A stretch of 12,999 nt of DNA from Ruminococcus sp. UBA4240 (GCA_002395525.1 DGXE01000080.1:1-12999); one strand, 5' to 3'. Counted from the stretch's first letter, positions 7,260-12,333 are shown. The notes: generated by a model from the sequence alone, not told the origin. Program-made: numbers and translations.

Positions 7260-7409
7260 GAGAACGACAGGGCAGTTATGCAGACATACGGCTTCAGGCA
7301 GGATATGACCGAAAGCGAGATAGTGGCGGAGCTTATGAAGATGTACAAGGCGCTTACAGAATAGGGCGAGATCGTGGCACCGCTTATGGAAACGGCACTG
7401 ACGGAATGA
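7260..7409 (+). pseudogene. 3'-end remnant of a second MmeI-like gene, with a further imperfect tail copy
   Basis: Reading in frame, 7260-7364 encodes ENDRAVMQTYGFRQDM then TESEIVAELMKMYKALTE and TAG. This is the C-terminus of an MmeI-like protein differing from the intact neighbour at four residues within the repeat. Immediately after the stop, 7365-7409 reads GEIVAPLMETALTE and TGA in the same frame, echoing EIVAELM...ALTE, so a third, shorter 3' end appears stacked behind it. A stop codon (7254-7256) closes the frame on the left. The end lies 16 bases before the membrane-protein gene at 7426, so that gene probably once followed an intact R-M gene. Confidence 0.7.
7266..7380 (+). repeat. 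115-bp direct repeat, right copy
   Basis: Gap-free copy of 6110-6224. It starts 24 bases upstream of the RhuM promoter -35 box. Sequence left of 7266 shows no clear similarity to the R-M gene, so the match begins abruptly. Confidence 0.9.
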
Positions 7410-7425
7410 CCCCGGAGAATACGAA

Positions 7426-7776
7426 ATGAATACAATAAAAAAATACATCTATGTTATAATACCTGCGGTGCTGTTAGCCGTCACCGCACTTTTCCTGAAA
7501 CTCGCCACCGCAGGCTATGTGACCGTCTCGGAGGAAAGCGCCCCGCTTGTCTTTGTCCTGCTCCCTGCCGCTCCCCTTGTGAGCCTTATCCCGGAGGTCA
7601 CAGGGCTTACAAAGGCGGTTCGCAGCTTCAGGCAGACACAGTACAGCGTGAAAAGGCGTGAGATACGGTATATCTCCCTGCTGGCGGGTGCTGTCATGCT
7701 GACAGTGCTGTGGCTCTGCGCCATGGTGTATATTGCATATCGGGCAATATCGTCCGGCGGCTGGCTGAAAAACTAA
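7426..7776 (+). CDS. Small integral membrane protein of unknown function
   Basis: 116 residues, not recognised. Three hydrophobic segments are visible: about 9-30 (IIPAVLLAVTALFLKLATAG), about 42-57 (VFVLLPAAPLVSLIPE) and about 84-107 (LLAGAVMLTVLWLCAMVYIAY). A basic stretch (RQTQYSVKRREIR) lies between the second and third. The protein starts with MNTIKKY, and positive charges flank the first helix. GGAG lies 9 bases before the ATG. The gene directly follows the R-M 3'-end remnant (16-base gap) on the same strand, so it may once have been cotranscribed with an R-M gene. It now lacks an obvious promoter of its own. The hairpin at 7824-7848 could end its transcript. Confidence 0.6.
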   Translation: MNTIKKYIYVIIPAVLLAVTALFLKLATAGYVTVSEESAPLVFVLLPAAPLVSLIPEVTGLTKAVRSFRQTQYSVKRREIRYISLLAGAVMLTVLWLCAMVYIAYRAISSGGWLKN

Positions 7777-7823
7777 TGAGCTTCAGGCGGTGCAAAAACA
7801 CAGAACTATCAACTTACAAAAAA

Positions 7824-7848
7824 CTCCCCGCACCTTGGGTACGGGGAG
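7824..7848 (-). terminator. Intrinsic terminator behind hicB (CTCCCCG family, copy 1)
   Basis: On the - strand CTCCCCGTACC / GGTGCGGGGAG forms a stem with one mismatch and a 3-base loop, followed by TTTTTT. It lies 92 bases past the hicB stop. In the + direction it is followed by CTGTCTTT and may also serve the membrane-protein gene. Nearly the same hairpin recurs at 8618-8640 and 10273-10296. Confidence 0.75.
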
Positions 7849-7939
7849 CTGTCTTTACAGCCGGGAAGGACTGTATCTGAACATAATGCTGCCGCACCGG
7901 ATCTCCATGTATCCGATGATAAAAACAGTGTTCTCACGC

Positions 7940-8305
7940 CTATGCATGATACTTATGTAAAGCATCATTTCTTGCAAGAAGGTAATTACAGTACTGGTTC
8001 ATACTGATCCCTTCCTCCCTTGCGTGCTCCGCAAGCGTGCGGTGCAGACTCTTGGGCATACGCAGTTTAAACTGTCCGGAATAACCTGCTGATCCGGTGA
8101 CATCCTCCGGGATCGCAATGCCCTCTTCAATGGCAGCCTCGATCCATGTCCTCCTGGCATCATCAGCGTTTTTCACAGCCTCTGCCAGTGTTTCTCCGCA
8201 AGTGATACACCCGGGCAGGTCGGGAAAGGATACAGTATAGCCCCCCTCTTCCACATCAGGTATTATCTCCATACGATATGGGATACTCATATACTTATCG
8301 ATCAT
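7940..8305 (-). CDS. hicB: HicB-type antitoxin
   Basis: 121 residues. The N-terminal part has the partial RNase H-like HicB fold (MEIIPDVEEGGYTVSFPDLPGC, then GETLAEAVKNADDA). The C-terminal part, FKLRMPKSLHRTLAEHARE with GISMNQYCNYLLARN, resembles a ribbon-helix-helix DNA-binding domain. HicB proteins neutralise HicA by direct binding and repress their own promoter. I chose the ATG at 8305 because AAGGTG lies just upstream and it overlaps the hicA stop by 11 bases (ATGATCGATAA), a typical translational-coupling overlap. The earlier in-frame start at 8323 would overlap hicA more and lacks a better ribosome site. A terminator follows at 7824-7848. Confidence 0.9.
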   Translation of the reverse strand: MIDKYMSIPYRMEIIPDVEEGGYTVSFPDLPGCITCGETLAEAVKNADDARRTWIEAAIEEGIAIPEDVTGSAGYSGQFKLRMPKSLHRTLAEHAREEGISMNQYCNYLLARNDALHKYHA

Positions 8306-8552
8306 TTTCACCTTTTTCCTCACCGCTTTCTACTGCATCTCTGACCAACTGCACATATACTTTTTTGATGGGTTCATGTACAGGAATGGTAATAGGATTA
8401 CACCCCTTTTTCCTGAAAGTCCTGTGACTGCTCCCCCCTGCCGGGCAACTCATGGTATATCCATATTCTTCAAGAACTTTCTTCAATTCCTCAAACCGCA
8501 GACCTTTATCAAGAGAATATATTCTGCTGATAAGCTTGTCAAATCGTGACAA
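8295..8552 (-). CDS. hicA: HicA-type toxin (mRNA interferase)
   Basis: 85 residues with the double-stranded-RNA-binding-like HicA fold. The core reads FEELKKVLEEYGYTMSCPAG, then GSSHRTFRKKG, and then ITIPVHEPIKKVYVQLVRDA. The conserved glycine-serine-histidine segment with His43 is the expected catalytic residue for ribosome-independent mRNA cleavage. Start is a TTG at 8552 with GAGGTG 5-6 bases upstream. The weak start codon may keep toxin synthesis low. A consensus promoter with a direct repeat in it lies immediately upstream, and hicB follows with an 11-base overlap. At 85 residues it is slightly longer than many HicA toxins because of an N-terminal extension (MSRFDKLISRIYSLDKG). Confidence 0.88.
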   Translation of the reverse strand: MSRFDKLISRIYSLDKGLRFEELKKVLEEYGYTMSCPAGGSSHRTFRKKGCNPITIPVHEPIKKVYVQLVRDAVESGEEKGENDR

Positions 8553-8571
8553 AAAAACACCTCTTTATATC

Positions 8572-8600
8572 ATTATACATGATGTCACCGATGATGTCAA
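8572..8600 (-). promoter_or_regulatory. Consensus sigma-A promoter of hicAB with direct-repeat operator
   Basis: On the - strand TTGACA (complement of 8595-8600), exactly 17 bases, then TATAAT (complement of 8572-8577): a perfect match to consensus. Two identical octamers GACATCAT (complement of 8591-8598 and 8579-8586) begin 12 bases apart. One overlaps the -35 box and the other fills the spacer, which suits repression by the HicB C-terminal domain. Confidence 0.8.
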
Positions 8601-8617
8601 TGCTTTTCCCAAAAAAA

Positions 8618-8640
8618 CTCCCCGTACTAAGTACGGGGAG
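8618..8640 (-). terminator. Intrinsic terminator behind the first secreted paralogue (CTCCCCG family, copy 2)
   Basis: A perfect 10-bp stem CTCCCCGTAC / GTACGGGGAG with a 3-base loop (TTA on the - strand) is followed on the - strand by seven T. It starts 21 bases after the stop codon at 8662 and insulates hicAB from that gene. Confidence 0.9.
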
Positions 8641-8661
8641 CTGTTTGTTTAGCTTTACAGC

Positions 8662-9648
8662 TTACTTTCTCTTGGAGATAGCTGCTGCAAGACCTGCTGC
8701 TGCCATTACAACTGCAATAGCTGCAACGCCGGTGTTGCCGGTGTTGGTGGAAGTGGTAGCTGCTACAGGAGCGGGAGCTGCCTCTGCTGCGGGAGCTTCC
8801 TCAGCAACGGGAGCTGCTTCCTCAACGGGAGCCTCTTCAACTACTTCCTCAACCTCTTCAACTTCCTCAACGACCTCAACGTCCTCAGCAACTTCCTCAG
8901 CTGCGGGAGCTGCAGTCTCTTCAACTGCTGCGGTCTCTTCTGCTGCTGCCTCAGTCTCAGCTGCGGTGGTCTCCTCAGCTGCTGCTGCTACGCCGAGAGG
9001 AAGAGAATTGCCCTTGCCGTCCTTGATAACGATATTGTCGATGTAGAGAACTCTGTCAACATCAGCGTTAGCCCATACCATTACACCGAAGAAGGGATTG
9101 GTGCCTGCTGCGCTGTACTTCTGGGAAGGAAGAAGGAACTTCTTGGTAGTGGTAACAGGCTCAGAAGCTACATCAGGATCATAAGCCTCGATGGTGAAGT
9201 CACCGCCGTTAGCCCAGTCAGGGTTCTTCTGAGCGGAACCGCCCTGCATCTTCTCTCTGTCGAAACCGCCGGCAGAACCGATGGTACCGCCTGCCCAGCC
9301 GAGAGCCTCGCCTGCGTTCTTGGGAGCCATAGTGAGCTGAACGTCGATAGTACCTATCTGAACAGCTGTATCTCTGGGCATGATGGAGTCAAGGTCAAAC
9401 CAGATCTTGGGGATCTGATTCTTGGGGATATCCAGCTTGAGCTGCTTGGAGCCGTTGAAGTCAACGACCTCAAGACCGCTGCTTACACAGTCAGAAGAGT
9501 CTGTGTTAAGATAGATGAAGCTGGTGTCTCCATCCTCGAAATCGATCTTGTCAGAACCGATAGCGGATGTTGCTGTGCTGAATACAGACACAGCGGAAGC
9601 TGCAATTGCAAGTGCGCCTGCAAGTGCAAGTGTCTTTTTGAGTTTCAT
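8662..9648 (-). CDS. Secreted surface protein with Glu/Ala/Val-rich linker and TGN C-terminal tail (paralogue 1)
   Basis: 328 residues, no named family recognised. A signal peptide (MKLKKTLALAGALAIAAS, probable cleavage after TATSA near 29) is followed by a folded domain of about 30-218. This domain is rich in beta-like segments and ends VDRVLYIDNIVIKDGKGNS, reminiscent of jelly-roll carbohydrate-binding modules, which is only a resemblance. Residues 220-297 are an acidic low-complexity linker (EEVEEVEEVVEEAPVEE). The tail is TSTNTGN (299-305), a hydrophobic helix (306-323) and SKRK. This layout matches Gram-positive sorting signals, but with T-G-N instead of LPxTG. GWAGG, FLLPS and DGKGN have counterparts in paralogue 3. 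AGGAGGAG precedes the ATG, and a strong promoter and a terminator frame it as a single-gene unit. Confidence 0.8.
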   Translation of the reverse strand: MKLKKTLALAGALAIAASAVSVFSTATSAIGSDKIDFEDGDTSFIYLNTDSSDCVSSGLEVVDFNGSKQLKLDIPKNQIPKIWFDLDSIMPRDTAVQIGTIDVQLTMAPKNAGEALGWAGGTIGSAGGFDREKMQGGSAQKNPDWANGGDFTIEAYDPDVASEPVTTTKKFLLPSQKYSAAGTNPFFGVMVWANADVDRVLYIDNIVIKDGKGNSLPLGVAAAAEETTAAETEAAAEETAAVEETAAPAAEEVAEDVEVVEEVEEVEEVVEEAPVEEAAPVAEEAPAAEAAPAPVAATTSTNTGNTGVAAIAVVMAAAGLAAAISKRK

Positions 9649-9675
9649 TGTAATCTCCTCCTTGAATTTTCATAA

Positions 9676-9695
9676 TTGTTTTTAGCTAAAAACAA
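9676..9695. promoter_or_regulatory. 20-bp perfect palindrome in the 5' leader of paralogue 1
   Basis: TTGTTTTTAGCTAAAAACAA is a perfect palindrome between the -10 box (9708-9713) and the ribosome site (9653-9660) of the gene starting at 9648. It could be a repressor operator just downstream of the transcription start or an AU-rich RNA hairpin that stabilises the leader. No comparable palindrome is seen before the other two paralogues. Confidence 0.6.
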
Positions 9696-9707
9696 CTGTG
9701 CAACACT

Positions 9708-9777
9708 ATAATATCACATACCCCACACAAATGCAAGTGTTTTTTGAAATTTTTTGCGATTTTCACAAAGTTTTTTT
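9708..9777 (-). promoter_or_regulatory. Promoter of paralogue 1 with phased A-tracts upstream
   Basis: On the - strand TTGCAT (complement of 9731-9736), 17 bases, TATTAT (complement of 9708-9713). Just upstream of the -35 box lie A-tracts of 6, 6, 4 and 7 bases (complement of 9740-9745, 9750-9755, 9760-9763 and 9771-9777), roughly one helical turn apart for the first three. This pattern fits curved DNA or an UP element that boosts transcription. Confidence 0.65.
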
Positions 9778-9828
9778 CGGAATTTATCCTAATTGTTCAT
9801 ATGGCATAAAAAGAGCATAACGCACTAT

Positions 9829-9855
9829 GCCCGCAGACATTGATGATCTGCGGGC
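9829..9855. other. GC-rich stem-loop of unknown role
   Basis: A perfect 9-bp inverted repeat GCCCGCAGA / TCTGCGGGC with a 9-base loop lies in the gap between paralogue 1 and the toxin locus. No clean T run follows on either strand, so it is not called a terminator. The rest of 9778-9915 shows nothing I can support. Confidence 0.45.
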
Positions 9856-9915
9856 ACCGGAGCGGGATCTTTCAGCCATTCAAGCCCTGGAGCCGGCTTT
9901 TTACCGAATTGTAAC

Positions 9916-9944
9916 TTGCTATATGCAAGCATTTGTGTTAGAAT
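9916..9944 (+). promoter_or_regulatory. Promoter of the type I toxin mRNA
   Basis: TTGCTA (9916-9921), 17 bases, TAGAAT (9939-9944). It would give a leader of about 64 bases before the toxin ATG at 10015, long enough to hold the SD-masking hairpin. Confidence 0.6.
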
Positions 9945-9990
9945 AACTTTGTGAGTGTCACCCACATAAGCGATTGGCGGTTCAAGTCTT

Positions 9991-10006
9991 CCTCCGGAAA
10001 CGGAGG
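9991..10006 (+). promoter_or_regulatory. Hairpin masking the toxin Shine-Dalgarno
   Basis: CCTCCG-GAAA-CGGAGG is a perfect 6-bp stem closed by a GAAA (GNRA) tetraloop. Its 3' arm is the GGAGG ribosome site of the toxin ORF, so the site is base-paired in the mRNA. A weaker GAGGA just after the stem (10008-10012) sits very close to the ATG. Confidence 0.75.
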
Positions 10007-10014
10007 TGAGGACA

Positions 10015-10101
10015 ATGACAGTGTTAGAGGTAATAGCACTTCTTTCTCTGATAGGTCAGATAATCAATATCATGATCACGTTGTCTAATAAAAAGAAATA
10101 A
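10015..10101 (+). CDS. Small membrane-acting toxin peptide (holin-like, type I TA)
   Basis: 28 residues: a start MTVLEVIALLSLIG, a single hydrophobic helix of about 20 residues, and a basic end SNKKK. Length, composition and the MTVxE opening resemble the putative holin-like toxins (Hol-Tox, and more loosely TxpA/BsrG) of Firmicutes, which insert in the cytoplasmic membrane. It is too short for routine gene calling. The case for it being real comes from its surroundings: a promoter, an SD locked in a hairpin at 9991-10006, a 3' region overlapped by a convergent antisense RNA with a consensus promoter, and terminators for both transcripts. The stop codon lies inside the left arm of the antisense terminator. 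Toxicity is inferred, not shown. Confidence 0.75.
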   Translation: MTVLEVIALLSLIGQIINIMITLSNKKK

Positions 10102-10134
10102 CCGCCTACCCTCGCAAAGTAACGGTTATTTCTT
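10093..10134 (-). terminator. Terminator of the antisense RNA
   Basis: A 12-bp perfect inverted repeat with an 18-base loop is followed on the - strand by TTTATT. The left arm contains the toxin stop codon (10099-10101), so toxin reading frame and antitoxin terminator share bases. Confidence 0.7.
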
Positions 10135-10147
10135 AACCTAAACTTGG

Positions 10148-10183
10148 AGGAGAACCGCTGATCGTGAGTGGCACTCCTTTGTT
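10148..10183 (+). terminator. Terminator of the toxin mRNA
   Basis: AGGAG (10148-10152), CCGCT (10155-10159), a 7-base loop, AGTGG (10167-10171) and CTCCT (10174-10178) form a two-part stem, including one G-T pair, with a 2x2 internal loop, followed by TTGTT. The complementary strand places the same stem at the 5' end of the antisense RNA, where it could be the kissing loop. Confidence 0.6.
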
Positions 10184-10189
10184 ATTATC

Positions 10190-10218
10190 ATTATACAACG
10201 TTTTTATGTCTTTGTCAA
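10190..10218 (-). promoter_or_regulatory. Consensus promoter of the antisense RNA
   Basis: On the - strand TTGACA (complement of 10213-10218), exactly 17 bases, TATAAT (complement of 10190-10195). It matches consensus at all twelve positions and is stronger than the toxin promoter, as expected when antitoxin RNA must be in excess. Confidence 0.85.
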
Positions 10219-10272
10219 GAGGAACTTCTGAATGTGATGTGAGTTTTCCTGCCGGCAAATTTGAGAAAAAAT

Positions 10273-10296
10273 CTCCCCGCACATAAGTACGGGGAG
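10273..10296 (-). terminator. Intrinsic terminator behind paralogue 2 (CTCCCCG family, copy 3)
   Basis: On the - strand CTCCCCGTAC / GTGCGGGGAG (one mismatch, 4-base loop) is followed by ATTTTTT. It lies 20 bases past the stop codon at 10317 and separates this unit from the type I TA locus. Confidence 0.85.
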
Positions 10297-10316
10297 TTTC
10301 GCATTGCTTTGTCAGC

Positions 10317-11099
10317 TTACTTTCTCTTTGTTACAACTGCAGCAGCAGCGGCAACAGCCATTACAGCAACAACTGCCATTGCGGGAGCATTGCCGGTAGC
10401 GGTAGAGGTGGTAGTAGCTACGGGAGCGGGCTCAGCAGCGGGAGCAGCCTCTTCAACTACTTCCTCAGCAGGAGCAGCTTCCTCAACGACTTCCTCAGCA
10501 GGAGCCTCTTCAACTACTTCTTCAACAGCCTCTTCCTCTGCGGGAGCAGCAGCATCCAGGTCAGCAAAGCAATAATCCTTGCCCTCCTGATCGCCTACCC
10601 ACTGAAGAGTAGCCTGCTTAGCATCAGCCTTCTCATATGTAGCGGAGTGAACGATCACGTTGCAGCAGCTGAAGCACAGACCGTCATCGCCGAGATTTGC
10701 GATATCATCAGCGGAATATACGAATTCAAGCTGAGTATCGTTCTTGTTTACACAGATCCAGCCGTCACGCTTAACAGTCAGTGTGTCGGATGTGATGGTG
10801 TCGGGATGCTCGTAGTTGTACTCCTCAGAGGAGCGGGATGCCCAGCCGTTATCATAGTCGATGGGATGTACCAGGTACTGATCAGCAAGACCGAACTTGT
10901 CGTAGACCTCAACGTCGAGAACGATCTTGACGTCGCCGCCTACAGCCTCAAGGTCAGCCTTCTTGATACCGGCACCGGATGATACCCACTGACCGGGGTA
11001 CTCATCATCAATGGTAACGGTCTCTGCGGAAACTGTAACAGCCATGGAAATAGCCATAGCAGCTGCTGCGGTGAGCGCAGCTATCTTCTTTAACTTCAT
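10317..11099 (-). CDS. Secreted surface protein with repeated EEVVEEAAPA linker and TGN tail (paralogue 2)
   Basis: 260 residues, no named family recognised. A signal peptide (MKLKKIAALTAAAAMAIS, probable cleavage after VTVSA at 25) is followed by a domain of about 26-182 with aromatic and Asp residues typical of a secreted beta-rich fold, including four Cys (116, 142, 145, 146). The linker (185-228) repeats the unit EEVVEEAAPA. The tail is TTSTATGN (230-237), a hydrophobic helix (240-256) and TKRK. From T-G-N to the end is 26 residues, as in the other two paralogues, although the folded domain looks unrelated to theirs. AAGGAG precedes the ATG. It begins 37 bases after paralogue 3 with no strong promoter or terminator between, so the two are probably cotranscribed. 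Confidence 0.8.
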   Translation of the reverse strand: MKLKKIAALTAAAAMAISMAVTVSAETVTIDDEYPGQWVSSGAGIKKADLEAVGGDVKIVLDVEVYDKFGLADQYLVHPIDYDNGWASRSSEEYNYEHPDTITSDTLTVKRDGWICVNKNDTQLEFVYSADDIANLGDDGLCFSCCNVIVHSATYEKADAKQATLQWVGDQEGKDYCFADLDAAAPAEEEAVEEVVEEAPAEEVVEEAAPAEEVVEEAAPAAEPAPVATTTSTATGNAPAMAVVAVMAVAAAAAVVTKRK

Positions 11100-11117
11100 A
11101 CTTATCTTCTCCTTTTA

Positions 11118-11133
11118 AGTCTTTTTCAAGACT
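11118..11133 (-). other. Small hairpin between paralogues 3 and 2
   Basis: On the - strand AGTCTT-GAAA-AAGACT forms a 6-bp stem with a GAAA loop in the 37-base gap. It is followed by TTAAAAGGAG, the ribosome site of the next gene, not a T run. It is more likely an mRNA-processing or stability element than a terminator. Confidence 0.4.
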
Positions 11134-11136
11134 GAT

Positions 11137-11937
11137 TTACTTTTTTCTGGTTGCAGCAGCGGCAACAGCAGCAGCAGCCATGACAGCGGCTACGGCAGCA
11201 GCGGATGCATTGCCGGTAGCGGTGGATGTAGTAGCAGCCACGGGAGCGGGTGCAGCTTCCTCAGCGGCGGGAGCAGCCTCTTCAACAGGAGCAGCTTCCT
11301 CAGCTACCTCTTCAACGACCTCCTCGGCAGGTGCTTCCTCAGCGGCAGCGGAAAGGCTCTTCTGGGGGATCACATTTCCGTCAGCATCCTTGAGAACGAA
11401 GTCGGAAAGGGTAATGGTTATGCCGTTGGACTTCAGGGGCTGACCGGACCAGTCCATGAAGACGAATGTAGCATCCTCGATGGATGCAGGCTTGGAGGAG
11501 GGCAGGAGCCACTTGAAGCTATCCTCAACGGTCTGCTCATCTTCCCATATGGGGGCACCGTTCTCGTCATAGTCGTTGGGAGCAAGGCTGTGGGAGTTGG
11601 AGTTGCCGGTTGCGCAGTATGCGCCGCCGCCCAGCCAGCCTATCTCAGTGCCGGAAAGGGAGGAAAGGCCGTGATATGTGAGCTTCCAGGAGCCCTCATA
11701 TATCCTGTCCAGATCAGCGGGATCCTCAAGCACATCGGCAAGGTTGATAGCGACCTTGGTGATTGCGCTGTCGTTTACTTCCTCAAAGGTGATGCTGTCC
11801 TCATCATAGGAGAGGATGTTCACGGTCGAGGGATCGTTGTCGGCAAAGGTGGCAGCAGACCAGTCAGCCGCAGAGACCCCGGCAGACAGGGATGCAGCAA
11901 GAGCAACCGCTGCAATGCCGGCAAATAATTTTTTCAT
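11137..11937 (-). CDS. Secreted surface protein with acidic linker and TGN tail (paralogue 3)
   Basis: 266 residues, no named family recognised. A signal peptide (MKKLFAGIAAVALAASLSAG, probable cleavage after VSA at 23) is followed by a folded domain to about 195. It shares landmarks with paralogue 1 in the same order: GWLGG, then KWLLPSS, then ITLSDFVLKDADGNVIP. So the two domains are probably homologous beta-sandwiches, perhaps carbohydrate-binding. The linker (about 198-235) is rich in EEVVEEVAEEAAPVEE. The tail is ATTSTATGN, a hydrophobic Ala/Val helix and TRKK, again 26 residues from T-G-N. I chose the ATG at 11937, which follows GGAGG with 8 bases between. The frame stays open to 11991 without another ribosome site. 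It is first of a two-gene unit with paralogue 2 and has a promoter at 12004-12032. Confidence 0.8.
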   Translation of the reverse strand: MKKLFAGIAAVALAASLSAGVSAADWSAATFADNDPSTVNILSYDEDSITFEEVNDSAITKVAINLADVLEDPADLDRIYEGSWKLTYHGLSSLSGTEIGWLGGGAYCATGNSNSHSLAPNDYDENGAPIWEDEQTVEDSFKWLLPSSKPASIEDATFVFMDWSGQPLKSNGITITLSDFVLKDADGNVIPQKSLSAAAEEAPAEEVVEEVAEEAAPVEEAAPAAEEAAPAPVAATTSTATGNASAAAVAAVMAAAAVAAAATRKK

Positions 11938-12003
11938 AATGTTTCCTCCGTTTGTTTCTCTGTTTGTTTGCATGAAAAGACAATAACGCAATTTATACCT
12001 GCT

Positions 12004-12032
12004 ATTATACCACCCTCAGAGGAATTATACAA
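12004..12032 (-). promoter_or_regulatory. Promoter of the paralogue 3-2 unit
   Basis: On the - strand TTGTAT (complement of 12027-12032), 17 bases, TATAAT (complement of 12004-12009), about 67 bases before the ATG. The -10 is consensus and the -35 matches at four of six positions. Confidence 0.65.
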
Positions 12033-12289
12033 TCTATATTTTAACCAATTTTGATATTCAATTTTTGGATAAAATTCTACACGGAAAACGCCTTGAAACT
12101 GCGGATTACAGGCGGTCGACAATGAAAACGTTTAAGCCGCCGGGAGCAAAAGGCAAGACAAGCTGACGGAGATCGGGCGGCTTGTTTCCCTCTTTGGCGG
12201 GCGCAGAGCAAATGTACAGTGTACATACCGGATGATAAGCCTTTTGTTCTCTTTTTTGCTTTACTTCTCCTGCCTCCGGTCAGCAAAAA
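12033..12289. other. Intergenic region with a 15-bp palindromic site
   Basis: No supported gene. ATGTAC-AGT-GTACAT (12212-12226) is a perfect inverted repeat of the size of a regulator site, but it is about 180 bases upstream of the nearest promoter. Frames across this stretch show no protein-like features. Confidence 0.4.
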
Positions 12290-12315
12290 CCTCCCCACCG
12301 CTGCCGGTGGGGAGG
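12290..12315 (-). terminator. Intrinsic terminator behind the ABC ATPase gene
   Basis: A perfect 11-bp stem CCTCCCCACCG / CGGTGGGGAGG with a 4-base loop is followed on the - strand by TTTTTG. It starts 19 bases after the stop codon at 12334. The stem sequence differs from the CTCCCCG-TAC family seen three times to the left. Confidence 0.85.
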
Positions 12316-12333
12316 AATCGGTTCTGTGATAGA

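Larger units (their letters stand above)
10085..10183 (-). ncRNA. Antisense antitoxin RNA (RatA/SR4-like arrangement)
   Basis: A consensus promoter (complement of 10190-10218) would start a - transcript near 10183. A perfect 12-bp stem AAGAAATAACCG / CGGTTATTTCTT (10093-10104 and 10123-10134), followed on the - strand by a T-rich TTTATT, would end it near 10085-10090. The roughly 95-base RNA would be fully complementary to the 3' part of the toxin mRNA, including its last codons. This matches type I antitoxins that pair with toxin mRNA 3' ends. Exact ends are inferred. Confidence 0.7.

Noticed and set aside
7232..7429. + frame of 65 codons over the right-hand repeat
   Set aside because: It reads the R-M tail remnant in the wrong frame. 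The frame encoding the MmeI-like C-terminus is one base off.
8546..9046. + strand frame rich in Ala, Ser and Thr
   Set aside because: It is the complement of the GAG/GCT-rich acidic linker of paralogue 1. The similar + frames at 10261-10575 and 11180-11443 are rejected for the same reason.
9829..9855. Terminator for the toxin region or paralogue 1
   Set aside because: There is no T run on either strand, and the nearest genes have better terminators.
7824..10296. CRISPR array made of the repeated CTCCCCG hairpins
   Set aside because: The copies are about 0.8 and 1.6 kb apart, each behind a gene and followed by a T run. They are terminators.
12077..12298. 73-codon - strand frame between the ABC ATPase and paralogue 3
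   Set aside because: Its start overlaps the ABC terminator. The text is Arg/Cys/Ser-rich without hydrophobic or domain pattern, and no ribosome site is seen.
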